Positions 7,429-20,906 are shown, numbered from the stretch's first letter. The stretch is 64,000 nt of DNA from Paenibacillus albus (GCF_003952225.1 NZ_CP034437.1:1283501-1347500); one strand, 5' to 3'. Made by a program: numbers and translations. Notes: generated by a model from the sequence alone, not told the origin.

Positions 7429-8817
7429 ATGTTAATCTGGATCTTACTCCTTCTTATTTTCATAAGCATACTGACAGCGGCTCTCCTATGGAGCCGCTTT
7501 TATCGCGTTCAGGCAAAGCTTGAATCCGTACAACAGGAGTACACCGATTTGCTGCGCAAACAGCAGGGGATTACATTCAAGGCGAAGAAGATAAACGGTG
7601 AATACTTTTACACGATGATTGAAGGCAATCTATACTACATGCTTGGCCAAACACAATCCGATGTCGGCAAACGAATGGAAGACTTGATCCCATCACATCA
7701 GCAAGACCTTATTCGGCATAACTATGACCGCGTGTGGGCGGGAGAGACTGTACAATATGAATATAGCTTGAACGGTTATACGTGTCTGTTCAGTCTAACA
7801 CCCGTTAAGGAGAACGGAGAAACGGTCGAATTAATCGGCGTGGGCAGCGATATTACCGAGCGCAAGAAAGCGGAGCAAGCGATGCAAGAAAGTGAATCCC
7901 GCTATCGCCAGCTAGTTGAACTGTCTCCGGATGCCATCTTCGTCGTTACGAATCGGCAGATCGTGTTTATGAATAAGAAGGCGATGACGGTGCTTGGCGG
8001 CTCCAGCCTGGAACAATTTCTAGCAAGGCCGATTCAAGAGAACGTTCATCTTGAGTTTCGAAGCAGAGCGAGGCAGCATCTTCAGCAAGTTCTTGATACG
8101 GAAGGTGTACTCCAACCGTATGAGAGCAAATATATGAAGCTAAACGGCGAGCCGATCGATGTGGAAGTAACGGCAGCGTATATGCTGTATCAAGGCGCGT
8201 CCTCTGTTATTATTATTTTTCGCGATATTACGGAGCGCAAGCTGGCTGAGCAGCAGCTGCAGGAGTCGAATGTGCAGCTGATGAAGCTTGTGTCGCTCGA
8301 TGGATTGACCGGCATTGCGAACCGGAGATTTTTCGATGAAATGATGGAGAAAGAGTGGGAGCTCGCCTTGTCAGGGGAGCTGCCGCTGTCGATCATTCTG
8401 TGCGACATCGATTATTTTAAAGCGTATAATGACACTTATGGTCATCAAGAGGGAGACAGCTGCTTGAAGCTCACGGCGGCTGTGCTCGACAAGATCGCTC
8501 AGCCGAACGGCGGATTCGCTGCCAGGTATGGCGGTGAAGAATTTATTATTTTGCTGCCCGAGACGGGTCCGGAAGAGGCTGCTCATATCGGTTTCCAGTT
8601 GTGTGAGGCGGTTAAGGCGCTTGGAATTCCGCACGGCGCGTCTTTGGTTAGCCCGGTCGTTACGATTTGTGCAGGTGTCACATCCTTTACTCCATCGGCA
8701 GTTGATGAGATGGACGAGCTCATTCGGCAGGCGGACACAGCACTCTATCAGGCCAAGCAATCGGGAAGGAACCGAATGCAATTGTACGATGTATCATGGA
8801 TGAAAGAAGGTGTCTGA
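7429..8817 (+). CDS. PAS-PAS-GGDEF diguanylate cyclase
   Basis: A 462-residue protein predicted to make cyclic di-GMP from GTP. It starts with one membrane helix (residues 2-22), then two PAS-like sensor domains (about 55-145 and 155-280, each ending in the DITERK motif typical of PAS-PAC units), then a GGDEF domain (about 290-455). The catalytic loop is the active variant GGEEF (RYGGEEFIILLPE, near residue 367). It is therefore a membrane-anchored cyclase with cytoplasmic sensing. Its stop codon is directly followed by the GTG start of the RNase HI gene, so the two are translated from one message. The leader carries an inverted repeat over the ribosome binding site. Confidence 0.92.
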   Translation: MLIWILLLLIFISILTAALLWSRFYRVQAKLESVQQEYTDLLRKQQGITFKAKKINGEYFYTMIEGNLYYMLGQTQSDVGKRMEDLIPSHQQDLIRHNYDRVWAGETVQYEYSLNGYTCLFSLTPVKENGETVELIGVGSDITERKKAEQAMQESESRYRQLVELSPDAIFVVTNRQIVFMNKKAMTVLGGSSLEQFLARPIQENVHLEFRSRARQHLQQVLDTEGVLQPYESKYMKLNGEPIDVEVTAAYMLYQGASSVIIIFRDITERKLAEQQLQESNVQLMKLVSLDGLTGIANRRFFDEMMEKEWELALSGELPLSIILCDIDYFKAYNDTYGHQEGDSCLKLTAAVLDKIAQPNGGFAARYGGEEFIILLPETGPEEAAHIGFQLCEAVKALGIPHGASLVSPVVTICAGVTSFTPSAVDEMDELIRQADTALYQAKQSGRNRMQLYDVSWMKEGV

Positions 8818-9495
8818 GTGGCGAAACAGAAATTTTATGTCGTCTGGGTAGGACGCAAGCCAGGCGTATATACAAGCTGGGCAGACTGCCAGCTGCAAAC
8901 AAACGGGTTCGACGATGCGAAGTTTAAGTCGTACGAGAGTCGTGCGGCAGCGGATGAAGCCTACCAGGGTGGATGGAAGAAACATTGGGGGCAAGGAAGC
9001 GCTGGCGCAAGCAGCGGCGGGGGCAGTAGTTCGGGCGGTAAAAGCTCCTTCTATAAGCGAAAGTCTCCGTCTGCTGAAGAAATAGGGGAGATCGACTACA
9101 ATAGCATCTCCGTTGACGTCGGTACGAACGGTAATCCAGGTCCCGTTGAGTATAAAGGCGTTGATACCCAAACCGGCGAAGTGATATTCGCTGTAGGACC
9201 AATTGCGAAAGGGACGAATAACCTCGGCGAATTCCTCGCCATTGTGCATGGTCTCGCGCATTTGAAGAAGCTCGGCAGCAACAAGACCGTTTACAGCGAT
9301 TCGGTCAATGCGCTCAAATGGGTCAGAGAGAAGGCCGTTTCCTCTACACTCGTCCGCGACGATTCCACTGCCGAGATTTGGCTTATGGTTGACCGCGCCA
9401 TCCGCTGGCTGCAAACCAACACGTACTCGAATAAAGTACTGAAGTGGCATACGAAGCAATGGGGCGAGATTAAAGCGGATTATGGACGGAAGTAG
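8818..9495 (+). CDS. rnhA: Ribonuclease HI with viroplasmin domain
   Basis: A 225-residue enzyme cutting the RNA strand of RNA-DNA hybrids. The first 45 residues are a viroplasmin-type (RNase H1 N-terminal) hybrid-binding module (KFYVVWVGRKPGVYTSW). A Ser/Gly linker follows, then the RNase H fold. The four catalytic acids are visible: Asp in SVDVGTNGNPGP, Glu in NNLGEFLA, Asp in VYSDSVNA and the last Asp in KADYGRK. The start is GTG at 8818, immediately after the TGA of the cyclase gene, so translation is probably coupled. It is followed after 9 bases by a thioredoxin-like gene. Confidence 0.94.
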   Translation: MAKQKFYVVWVGRKPGVYTSWADCQLQTNGFDDAKFKSYESRAAADEAYQGGWKKHWGQGSAGASSGGGSSSGGKSSFYKRKSPSAEEIGEIDYNSISVDVGTNGNPGPVEYKGVDTQTGEVIFAVGPIAKGTNNLGEFLAIVHGLAHLKKLGSNKTVYSDSVNALKWVREKAVSSTLVRDDSTAEIWLMVDRAIRWLQTNTYSNKVLKWHTKQWGEIKADYGRK

Positions 9496-9504
9496 GGTAT
9501 CAAT

Positions 9505-9813
9505 ATGGTCATGAAGGAAATAACCGAGCAGCAATGGCTGCAGCGGGATATCGCTCCCAAGGGTAAGGAGGCGGTGTTCTTCTTTACGCCGCTGTGCGGA
9601 ACGTGCAAGGTTGGACTGCGGATGCTCGAAGTTGCAGAAGCCGCTGGCATATCGACCTCGGTATTTTTAATTAATATTAATTTTGCGCCGGTATTGCGGG
9701 AGAAGTGGAAGGTTGCAAGCGTGCCTTGTCTGGTGCTGACCCAAGCCGGCGAGCCGGTTCAAATGGAATATGCCATGCAATCCGTCGATACGCTGTATCG
9801 ACTGCTTAAATAG
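9505..9813 (+). CDS. Thioredoxin-like protein
   Basis: A 102-residue cytoplasmic protein with a thioredoxin-fold pattern. FFTPLCGTCKVGLRML carries a CxxC redox pair (CGTC) at the start of helix 1, and VPCLVLTQAGE is the cis-proline strand of the fold. The family is used for disulfide exchange or as a reductase partner; the substrate is unknown. The start at 9505 lies 9 bases after RNase HI, with GGAAGTAGGG overlapping the end of that gene. A strong terminator follows at 9847-9876, so this is the last gene of the group. Confidence 0.85.
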   Translation: MVMKEITEQQWLQRDIAPKGKEAVFFFTPLCGTCKVGLRMLEVAEAAGISTSVFLININFAPVLREKWKVASVPCLVLTQAGEPVQMEYAMQSVDTLYRLLK

Positions 9814-9821
9814 TTGAAACC

Positions 9822-9840
9822 AACCGAGAAGTTCTCGGTT
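9822..9840. repeat. Perfect palindrome after the thioredoxin-like gene
   Basis: AACCGAGAA and TTCTCGGTT flank one base. It may be the first hairpin of a double terminator or a processing site. No poly-T follows. Confidence 0.5.
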
Positions 9841-9846
9841 ATGTGG

Positions 9847-9876
9847 AAGGCTGCCATGTAATGGCGGCCTTCTTTT
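9847..9876 (+). terminator. Terminator of the cyclase-rnhA-thioredoxin group
   Basis: AAGGCTGCCAT pairs with ATGGCGGCCTT around a 3-base loop and is followed by CTTTT. It is a good intrinsic terminator. Confidence 0.8.
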
Positions 9877-9899
9877 GCATGTAGGGCCGCTGTTGTCTG

Positions 9900-9928
9900 A
9901 AAAAAAAGGAGGCGCACGAGGCGCCTCC
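9900..9928 (-). terminator. Terminator of the collagen-like gene
   Basis: On the minus strand GGAGGCGC and GCGCCTCC form a GC-rich stem and are followed by eight T. It lies 30 bases beyond the stop of the collagen-like gene. Confidence 0.88.
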
Positions 9929-9957
9929 GACTTGAAAGTGGTTAATAGGGCTAATGA

Positions 9958-14175
<4,218 letters not shown>

Positions 14176-14188
14176 TTGTCACACTCCT

Positions 14189-15784
14189 CTAACTGGATGC
14201 TGTTTCAATTGCCGATGGCGCAAGCTCGTTCTCTTGCCAATCGACAAGATGAGGGACGCCGAGAATAGAATCGTATTGCTCTTGCCAGCCGTATTTGGCT
14301 TCAGGATCGAGCTCAGCGTAGCGTGCAGCTTTGAACAGTCTGTCAGCCTCTCTAGCCCAGCCAAAGTGCTTCAATCTTAATGAAGATAAATGCGGTGGGG
14401 GGTCGAAAATATTGTTCGGGAATCGCCCGCAATGCTGCCTTGCTTCATTCCACTGGTAAGGATAACCGGGCGTATACCTAGCCAGAAACGGACGGTATGT
14501 ATGATGCGCTTGCCAGTATTGGTCATCACGGTATTGGCGCTCGTTCCAGAAGTCGTACAGTCGGAACAAATAGCAGCTTGCCAGCGGATTTTCCAATAAG
14601 GAAGCGATTTCAACAGCGAATCTGTCTTCGAAATATTCATCTGCATCCAGGTTCAAAATCCATTCCGGGCGCAGCCCGACCGTCGCGTCCCATTGCTGCC
14701 GCCGCAGCTCGATTTCGTTCGCGAATCGCGATACTTCGTTGCGTACGTAGAAGAGCGGGATGCCGTCAAGCCGCTCGTGGATGATTTCTTTTGTCGCGTC
14801 CGTACTGCCATCATCGATGATGACTGCCGCATCAATATATTCGCGGTGCCGAAGCAGTGCCTCGTCCAGATAGCGGCCTTCCTCGTTGCGGGCTGTCATG
14901 GAGAGTACGAGCTTCGGCCCGGCATTCCTCACGAAGAAGTGCGGTGACCGGCGGGGTTCCTGCACCTCAGATGCTGTATAACGGAAGTACTGCAGAGCTC
15001 TTGGCATATCCGTATCGCGATAAATATGGAACGCAGGATAGCGGGTATCTACGGACAACCCGATGCCAAGCGAAGCTGCGCGCACGCAAAAATGCCGATC
15101 TTCGCCCCACAGGGACAGATTCGGAATCATTCGAAAAGAAATGGGCTGTTCAAGCGCTTCGCGGCTGATCAGCGTGCAAGCACCTAAGCCGCCGATGTCG
15201 TAGACACCTGGCAAGCGGAGCTTCGTCATAAGCTTCAGCCGTTCCTGCTGCACGTCTGCCGAGTCATCGTCCGTCTGCCACGGCCAATAATGGTCTTTGA
15301 GCCAAACCTGCGGCAGCTCCGCGCCATCTGGCTGCCACCGCGTCCAGAAGATCGCAGAGATAATCGGTTTATCGGCTTCCAGCAGCGATTCCATCGTCTC
15401 TGGATGAAGCAGCAGGTCGGAATCGACGAGGAATAAAGCATCGTACTGCTCTTCCCTCGCCATCTGGATGAAATGATCCTTCCAATCCGCGACTTTGCCA
15501 ATGAGCTCGTCGTTCCAATAATGAGTGATCTCGTCCCTTTTATACGCAGAAGACGTTTTGCTGCCTGCGATGAGTCTGACAGTTGATGAGCCTTGAGCAT
15601 GAACGGCCTCCGTGAATTGGGTGAGCAACACGCTGGCGGCATCTTCGTTGTCGTCGATAAACACGTAATCAGCTTGCCATGTTGCATGACGCAGCCTCTC
15701 TAGCGACTGAAGGAATAGCGTTAGAATTTCTGGCTTTTGACGAATGGGGCTGCCGATGAGAATGCGCCTAACGGTCAAACACAT
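14189..15784 (-). CDS. Two-domain glycosyltransferase (GT2-like)
   Basis: A 531-residue protein with two glycosyltransferase A-type segments. The N-terminal half (RRILIGSPIRQKPEIL, FIDDNED, FLVDSDLLL) resembles a GT-A fold. The C-terminal half is a typical family 2 domain: LVLSMTARNEEGRYLDEAL, IIDDGSTDAT and the metal-binding LNLDADEYF. No membrane helix is evident, so it should act in the cytoplasm or forespore/mother cell. The ATG at 15784 has GGAG six bases upstream. Another in-frame option is TTG at 15778. It ends 13 bases before the collagen-like gene, so both are probably one operon, and the natural guess is that it glycosylates Thr residues of that protein. The sugar donor is unknown. 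Confidence 0.87.
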   Translation of the reverse strand: MCLTVRRILIGSPIRQKPEILTLFLQSLERLRHATWQADYVFIDDNEDAASVLLTQFTEAVHAQGSSTVRLIAGSKTSSAYKRDEITHYWNDELIGKVADWKDHFIQMAREEQYDALFLVDSDLLLHPETMESLLEADKPIISAIFWTRWQPDGAELPQVWLKDHYWPWQTDDDSADVQQERLKLMTKLRLPGVYDIGGLGACTLISREALEQPISFRMIPNLSLWGEDRHFCVRAASLGIGLSVDTRYPAFHIYRDTDMPRALQYFRYTASEVQEPRRSPHFFVRNAGPKLVLSMTARNEEGRYLDEALLRHREYIDAAVIIDDGSTDATKEIIHERLDGIPLFYVRNEVSRFANEIELRRQQWDATVGLRPEWILNLDADEYFEDRFAVEIASLLENPLASCYLFRLYDFWNERQYRDDQYWQAHHTYRPFLARYTPGYPYQWNEARQHCGRFPNNIFDPPPHLSSLRLKHFGWAREADRLFKAARYAELDPEAKYGWQEQYDSILGVPHLVDWQENELAPSAIETASS

Positions 15785-15787
15785 CAC

Positions 15788-15860
15788 CCTCTCCAAATAT
15801 TGGAATATTGATTTTTATGAGCCATACAGTAGTAATATTCGTGCGGTTTATTTGGAGAGG
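15788..15860. promoter_or_regulatory. Divergent control region with a 12-bp inverted repeat
   Basis: CCTCTCCAAATA (15788-15799) and TATTTGGAGAGG (15849-15860) are exact reverse complements 49 bases apart. Each arm contains the ribosome binding site (GGAG) of one of the two divergent glycosyltransferase genes. CATACAGTA (15823-15831) fits the -10 consensus of sigma-K in the plus direction, but the matching -35 is not seen. The symmetry may be a shared operator, or simply two similar ribosome binding sites. Confidence 0.4.
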
Positions 15861-15872
15861 AGCGCGTCAAAC

Positions 15873-16994
15873 GTGATTGCGATCAGCCTATGTCTCATTG
15901 TGAAAGACGAAGAGGACGTCATTGCCAGATGTTTGGATTCTGTAAAGAAAGCCGTGGATGAAATCGTCATCGTGGATACGGGTTCGACCGACGCTACCAA
16001 AGACATTGCTGCGACGTATACGGACAAGATCTATGACTTTGAATGGATCGATGACTTCGCGGCAGCCCGTAATTACGCATTCAGCAAGGCAACCTCGGCT
16101 TACATCCTGTGGCTGGATGCTGACGATGTATTGCTTGAGCCGGATTTGAAGAAGCTGCTCGAGTTAAAGAGCACCTTGTCGTCTGATGTGGATACGGTCT
16201 CGATGGACTATCATTTGGCTAAGGACGAGTACGGCACCGTGACAAGCGCTCTGCGGAGGAACCGCCTCGTGAAGCGTGAACGCGGCTTCCGGTGGATCGG
16301 TGCTGTCCATGAATATTTGGAAGTGTACGGTGCCTCATACGCATCGGACATTGCAGTCACGCACGCCAGCCTCCGGCATGACAGTGATCGGAATTTACGC
16401 ATCTATGAGCAGCGGCTCGCTAGAGGCGAATCGTTCAGCGCCAGAGACCGATTCTATTACGCTAACGAACTGAGCGACCATGCTCGCCACGAGCAGGCGA
16501 TTATGTCCTATAGCCGCTTTTTGCTATCTGGCGAGGGGTGGGTGGAGGATAATATCGCTGCCTGCGGGAAGATAGCGGACTGTTACTCTGCGCTCGGCGC
16601 AGACGACTTGGCGCTGGAGTACGCGCTGCGATCGTTCAAGTACGGCAGCCCCCGGCCTGACTTCTGCTGCCGCATCGGTTATTGGCATTTGCAGAAGGGA
16701 TCGTATGCAATCGCAGCGTATTGGTACGAAGCAGCGTTAAATGCGCCGAAGCAGGAGCAATCCTGGTCGCTGCACAACAACGCGTGCGCAACGTGGCTGC
16801 CTCATCTGCAGCTTTGCGTCTGCTATGACAAGCTCGGCGATCTTGCCAGAGCCTTCGTGCACAACGAGCGCGCCCGTGCCTATCGGCCGGCTGACGCCGC
16901 TGTCTTACATAACAAGGCTTATCTGGAAGAGGTGCTGAAGGCGAAGGCAAGCGCGCTCGAAGAGAACGCGTATCCAGTGGATGCATCCGTCTAA
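15873..16994 (+). CDS. GT2-family glycosyltransferase with TPR-like C-terminus
   Basis: A 373-residue protein. The first 220 residues form a family 2 glycosyltransferase domain (SLCLIVKDEEDVIARCLDS, IVDTGSTDAT, metal-binding WLDADDVL). The rest is helical with repeat-like pairs resembling tetratricopeptide repeats (DLALEYALRSFKYG, GDLARAFVHNERARAY). This architecture is common in Bacillales next to collagen-like or spore-surface genes. The GTG at 15873 follows GGAGAGGAG; 43 codons of open frame upstream would run into the divergent gene. It is divergent from the other glycosyltransferase and the collagen-like protein, so a shared glycosylation pathway is inferred. Donor and acceptor are unknown. 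Confidence 0.88.
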   Translation: MIAISLCLIVKDEEDVIARCLDSVKKAVDEIVIVDTGSTDATKDIAATYTDKIYDFEWIDDFAAARNYAFSKATSAYILWLDADDVLLEPDLKKLLELKSTLSSDVDTVSMDYHLAKDEYGTVTSALRRNRLVKRERGFRWIGAVHEYLEVYGASYASDIAVTHASLRHDSDRNLRIYEQRLARGESFSARDRFYYANELSDHARHEQAIMSYSRFLLSGEGWVEDNIAACGKIADCYSALGADDLALEYALRSFKYGSPRPDFCCRIGYWHLQKGSYAIAAYWYEAALNAPKQEQSWSLHNNACATWLPHLQLCVCYDKLGDLARAFVHNERARAYRPADAAVLHNKAYLEEVLKAKASALEENAYPVDASV

Positions 16995-17053
16995 GGGGAA
17001 TATCGCTGCGGGCAATGCCGCATCCTGATTGGGCTTGGTTTGCCGCTTTGAAG

Positions 17054-17090
17054 AAGCGTTCCTTCGTACTCGAGGGGGCGCTTTTTATTT
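17054..17090 (+). terminator. Terminator of the GT2-TPR gene
   Basis: AAGCGTTCC pairs with GGGGCGCTT (two G-U pairs) and is followed by TTTTTATTTTT. Confidence 0.65.
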
Positions 17091-17218
17091 TTGTGCGAAA
17101 TCATATATAAATCTAACACTTATAAATAACTTTACTAACGGCTGTATGCTAAATTGGTCATGTAATAATTCTACAGACCTAGAACGATAGCCGCGGACGT
17201 GGTAGGAATGGAGGCAGG

Positions 17219-19513
17219 TTGACGTTGAAACAAAGCTTTAAACCTTTCATGTTTATACTGTTCATCTCGACTGTGCTAGTAGCAGGCATCAGCCTGTATT
17301 CCTACTCGCAGTCCAAAGTGATTTTAAAAGAAAGAATGACGCTTTCTACCCAGCAGACGGTCATCCAAACCGTCGATGAGCTTAATCTGATGCTGCGCGC
17401 CTACGAAGACCTCACCTACAATGTCATTACAGACGCAGGGATACTTAGCAATCTTCAAATCTACGGCGATACGCAAGGCGACCAGCTCGATCGATTTAAC
17501 GCCGCTAATCAAATCAAATCGATCCTCTCCGTGCGGTTCTTTAGCAAAGCCGATATTAAAGACGTACATCTATTTCCGCTGGATAGTCCCGTTAATGAGA
17601 TTTCGACTGTCGGTCCCTCTGAGTCAAGGCTGTCCTATGTGAATAGCGATTGGTACAAGCAGGCGATTGCCGGGGATGGACGCAATGTCTGGCTCGAAAC
17701 AAGGCGGACCGGGTTCCTGGGAAGCGGGCAGCCTACCTTTGCTATCAGCCGGGTCGTGACGCTGATCTCTGGCATGAAATTTATTTTGTTCGTCGAAATC
17801 AGCACTGAAGATGTCAACGACATGCTCGCAGAAGCCCATCTTGGGAAAACAGGTGAAATGGTGCTGCTGAATGATGCGAACCTGCTGCTCAGCCAGTCGC
17901 GCCAAGGCGTAACCGGCGCCAAATACCGGATTCCTCTGCTTGCGCCGGATAAGGCGGACCCTGATGAGTCGAAATATTTGATGCGGAGCGCCGTCAATCG
18001 AATTGACGGCAAACAACAGCTGATCGTCACTGGCAAGCTGGCCTCGACAGGCTGGACTGTAGAAGCGTTCGTACCGGTGAGTGAGCTGATTCAAGACACA
18101 GCGAAGCTTCGTAACACAATGCTGCTCTGTATCATTGTCATTGGCTTTGTTACTTTTCTGGTCAATTATTTGTATCAGCGCAGACGAAGCAGTGCGGCGA
18201 TTCGATATATGGCTTATCATGATCACTTGACCGACCTGGCGAACCGCAAGCTGTTTAGTGAGCTGCTGGATCGCGAAATTATGATTTCGAAGCAGCAGGG
18301 GCTGCGGTTTGCCGTGCTCTTCATTGACTTGGACAGGCTGAAGCTCATTAACGATACGTTCGGGCATGGCGCAGGCGATAAGCTGCTTATCGATATTGCA
18401 ACGAAGCTGAAGCGGCAGCTTCCGAAGGAGTATACGACAGCAAGGTTCGGAGGTGATGAGTTTCTCATCTTGATGCCGAACATCAAGAATGATACGGAAG
18501 TTGAAGAGATGCTTCACAAGCTTGCCGCGTTGATCCAAGAGCCGATTTATTATCAAGACAAAGAGCTGTATTGCTCTGCCAGCATTGGCGTCAGCATTTA
18601 TCCGCAGGATGGCGAAGACGGATCGTCGCTGATCAAGAACGCGGATATGGCTATGTATAGCGTAAAAGAAAGCGGCCGAAGCAATCACCGCTTCTACGAC
18701 AGTGAGATGGACAAGAAGTCGTACGGCAAGTTTGAGCTGGAGCGGGATTTGCGCAAGGCGCTGGAACGGGAGCAGCTGCTTCTCGTGTATCAGCCGCAGG
18801 TTCATGTGGAATCCGGTGCCATCGTAGGCGTGGAAGCGCTCGTTCGTTGGAAGCATCATGAACGGGGGATGATCTCTCCAGCTGATTTTATTCCCATTGC
18901 CGAAGAAACCCGCCTTATCATCCCGATCGGGGAATGGATTCTGTACACCGCATGCAGGCAAAATAAAGCGTGGCAGGAGGCTGGACTGTCACCGGTTCAT
19001 GTCTCAGTCAACCTCTCGATTCATCAGTTCCAGAGTCCGGGCATCGTCGAGAATGTCGCTCATATTCTGCGCGAGACAGGGCTTGCTCCGCAATGGCTGG
19101 AGCTGGAAATCACGGAATCGATCGCCATGCATGACGTGGAGCAGGTTATTCGCACGCTGCAAGGCTTGTCGGACTTGGGGGTCAAAATATCCATCGATGA
19201 TTTTGGCACCGGCTATTCTTCACTCAGTTATTTAAAAAACTTCCCGATTGAACGTCTGAAGGTGGACAAGTCCTTCCTCGATAATATGATTGAAAGCCCG
19301 AAGGAACGCGCCATCGTAGGGTCCATCATTGTCATGTCGCACAGCCTTGGCCTTAAAGTGACTGCAGAAGGCGTGGAGAAAGTGGAGCAGGTGCAATTGT
19401 TGCAGGAATTGAGCTGTGACGACGCGCAGGGCTATTACTTCAGCCGTCCGTTGCTGCCTGACGATTGTGCCAAACGATTGGCGGAAAATGCAATTTATGC
19501 GGGCGGGAGGTAG
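17219..19513 (+). CDS. Membrane dCache-GGDEF-EAL cyclic di-GMP enzyme
   Basis: A 764-residue protein that may both make and break cyclic di-GMP. A membrane helix (about 10-30) leads to an outside dCache-like sensor (about 35-290), then a second helix (about 298-320). The cytoplasmic part has a GGDEF domain with intact RFGGDEFLI (near 410) and an EAL domain with intact VEALVRW (near 538) and DDFGTGYSS. Both active sites look complete, so net activity cannot be told. The start is TTG at 17219 or TTG at 17225; both follow GGAGG (17210-17214). The stop is followed at once by the start region of a sugar-binding lipoprotein gene. That suggests the lipoprotein presents a ligand to the outside sensor. 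Confidence 0.92.
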   Translation: MTLKQSFKPFMFILFISTVLVAGISLYSYSQSKVILKERMTLSTQQTVIQTVDELNLMLRAYEDLTYNVITDAGILSNLQIYGDTQGDQLDRFNAANQIKSILSVRFFSKADIKDVHLFPLDSPVNEISTVGPSESRLSYVNSDWYKQAIAGDGRNVWLETRRTGFLGSGQPTFAISRVVTLISGMKFILFVEISTEDVNDMLAEAHLGKTGEMVLLNDANLLLSQSRQGVTGAKYRIPLLAPDKADPDESKYLMRSAVNRIDGKQQLIVTGKLASTGWTVEAFVPVSELIQDTAKLRNTMLLCIIVIGFVTFLVNYLYQRRRSSAAIRYMAYHDHLTDLANRKLFSELLDREIMISKQQGLRFAVLFIDLDRLKLINDTFGHGAGDKLLIDIATKLKRQLPKEYTTARFGGDEFLILMPNIKNDTEVEEMLHKLAALIQEPIYYQDKELYCSASIGVSIYPQDGEDGSSLIKNADMAMYSVKESGRSNHRFYDSEMDKKSYGKFELERDLRKALEREQLLLVYQPQVHVESGAIVGVEALVRWKHHERGMISPADFIPIAEETRLIIPIGEWILYTACRQNKAWQEAGLSPVHVSVNLSIHQFQSPGIVENVAHILRETGLAPQWLELEITESIAMHDVEQVIRTLQGLSDLGVKISIDDFGTGYSSLSYLKNFPIERLKVDKSFLDNMIESPKERAIVGSIIVMSHSLGLKVTAEGVEKVEQVQLLQELSCDDAQGYYFSRPLLPDDCAKRLAENAIYAGGR

Positions 19514-19519
19514 GTGTTT

Positions 19520-20890
19520 ATGGGAGAAACTGTAAAAGGACGAATGCAGCTTCTGCTTGGCTTGCTAGTGGCGGCGACTGTTATGGCGACAGGCTGCAGC
19601 GCGAAAGATGCGCAGTCGACAGGAGGCAGTAAGGATGTCCGGGCGGTTGGCAGTGAAGCAGGGAACGGAGCAGCAGCGAAGGGCGATGTGAAGCTGCGAA
19701 TGATGGAAAGCTTGACGAACCCGAAGCGAACGGAGATTCTGAAGTCGCTCATTGCACAATTCGAGCAGGAGAATCCTTCGATACATGTAGAGCTGATCTC
19801 GCCGCCATTCAATCAGGCGGATGAAACCATTGAGACCATGCTGTCCACGAAGCAGAACCTCGACGTGATCGAGGTTCGCGAGATCAACGTCGCGGACTAC
19901 GTGAAGAAACAGTATATCGAACCGCTTGATGCTTACACCGCAAGCTGGCAAGATTATGCTACGGTACAGCAAATTCCGCTTAGTGTGGGGAGCGTGAATG
20001 GCAAGCTGTATTTTTTGGCGAATGGACTATACGAGCGTCAGCTCTACTACCGCAAAGATTGGTTTGATCAAGCGAAGATTTCCCCGCCATCCACTTGGGA
20101 TGAGCTCTATAACGCCGCAGTGAAGCTGACGAATCAAGCGCGTAATCAATTCGGTTTCTCCTTTCGCGGAGCGAGAGGCTCAAACGGCGTCTTCGATGGC
20201 ATGATCCGCACTTACAACGGAGCGGCGACGGACTTGGCAGACGGAGCTTTTCTAAACAGCGGTTCCACGATCTATTCAACGCCGGAGGCAAGCGAGGCGC
20301 TGACGCTCTATAAGAAGCTTTATGATCATGCGTCCCCAAAGGAATCGGTGTACTGGGGCTTTGACGAGCAGGTAAAGGCGTTTACCTCCGGGCAGACGGC
20401 CATGCTGCTGCAGGACAGCGATGTTATTCAGACGCTTCAAGCGGAGATGAAGCCAGGCACATGGGCAGCCGTGCCAATGCCGAAAGGGCCGAGCGGCAAA
20501 TCGCTCATTACGGTCGGTGCAGCGGGATGGGGCATTTCTTCAAGTTCCTCCCACAAGGCTGCGGCATGGAAGCTGATCGCGTTCCTGTCCTCTCCGGATC
20601 AGAACACGGAATTCGGCAAGAAATACGGACTTGTGCCGATCCATACGACGGTCTCGACAGATCCCTATTTCACAACAGGGCCCTATAAAACGCTCATAGA
20701 TATGACCAATGATCCGGATACCTACTTGTATTATCAGACACCGATTAAATACCCGGGCAATAATGAATGGTCCAAAGTATCAACGTCCACGGAGCAGGAG
20801 ATGCTGCTTGGCAAAGCTACGGTGCAGGAGACGCTTGTGAAGTGGGATGCGTTCTGGAAGGAGCAGCAGCGGCTGATACAGGGGAAATAG
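19520..20890 (+). CDS. Family 1 extracellular solute-binding lipoprotein
   Basis: A 456-residue lipoprotein of the sugar-binding (MalE-like) family 1. The signal ends in the lipobox MATGC with Cys26. The mature part shows family features such as SLIAQFEQENPSIHVEL, TSGQTAMLLQDS, and late WKLIAFLSS. The ATG at 19520 is preferred because GGGAGG ends nine bases upstream; a GTG at 19514 would be too close. It starts 6 bases after the stop of the dCache-GGDEF-EAL gene and no permease or ATPase gene follows; a terminator does. It is therefore probably a sensing partner of that protein and not an importer subunit, though it could lend itself to a permease encoded elsewhere. Confidence 0.9.
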   Translation: MGETVKGRMQLLLGLLVAATVMATGCSAKDAQSTGGSKDVRAVGSEAGNGAAAKGDVKLRMMESLTNPKRTEILKSLIAQFEQENPSIHVELISPPFNQADETIETMLSTKQNLDVIEVREINVADYVKKQYIEPLDAYTASWQDYATVQQIPLSVGSVNGKLYFLANGLYERQLYYRKDWFDQAKISPPSTWDELYNAAVKLTNQARNQFGFSFRGARGSNGVFDGMIRTYNGAATDLADGAFLNSGSTIYSTPEASEALTLYKKLYDHASPKESVYWGFDEQVKAFTSGQTAMLLQDSDVIQTLQAEMKPGTWAAVPMPKGPSGKSLITVGAAGWGISSSSSHKAAAWKLIAFLSSPDQNTEFGKKYGLVPIHTTVSTDPYFTTGPYKTLIDMTNDPDTYLYYQTPIKYPGNNEWSKVSTSTEQEMLLGKATVQETLVKWDAFWKEQQRLIQGK

Positions 20891-20906
20891 ATGGCTAGCA
20901 ATAGAG

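Noticed and set aside
15813..15831. Firm sigma-K promoter for the divergent glycosyltransferase
   Set aside because: The -10 box fits but no AC-type -35 lies at the right distance, so it is kept only as a hint.
17624..18961. A 445-codon minus-strand frame
   Set aside because: Antisense to the GGDEF-EAL gene; composition is random-like and no start signal is seen.
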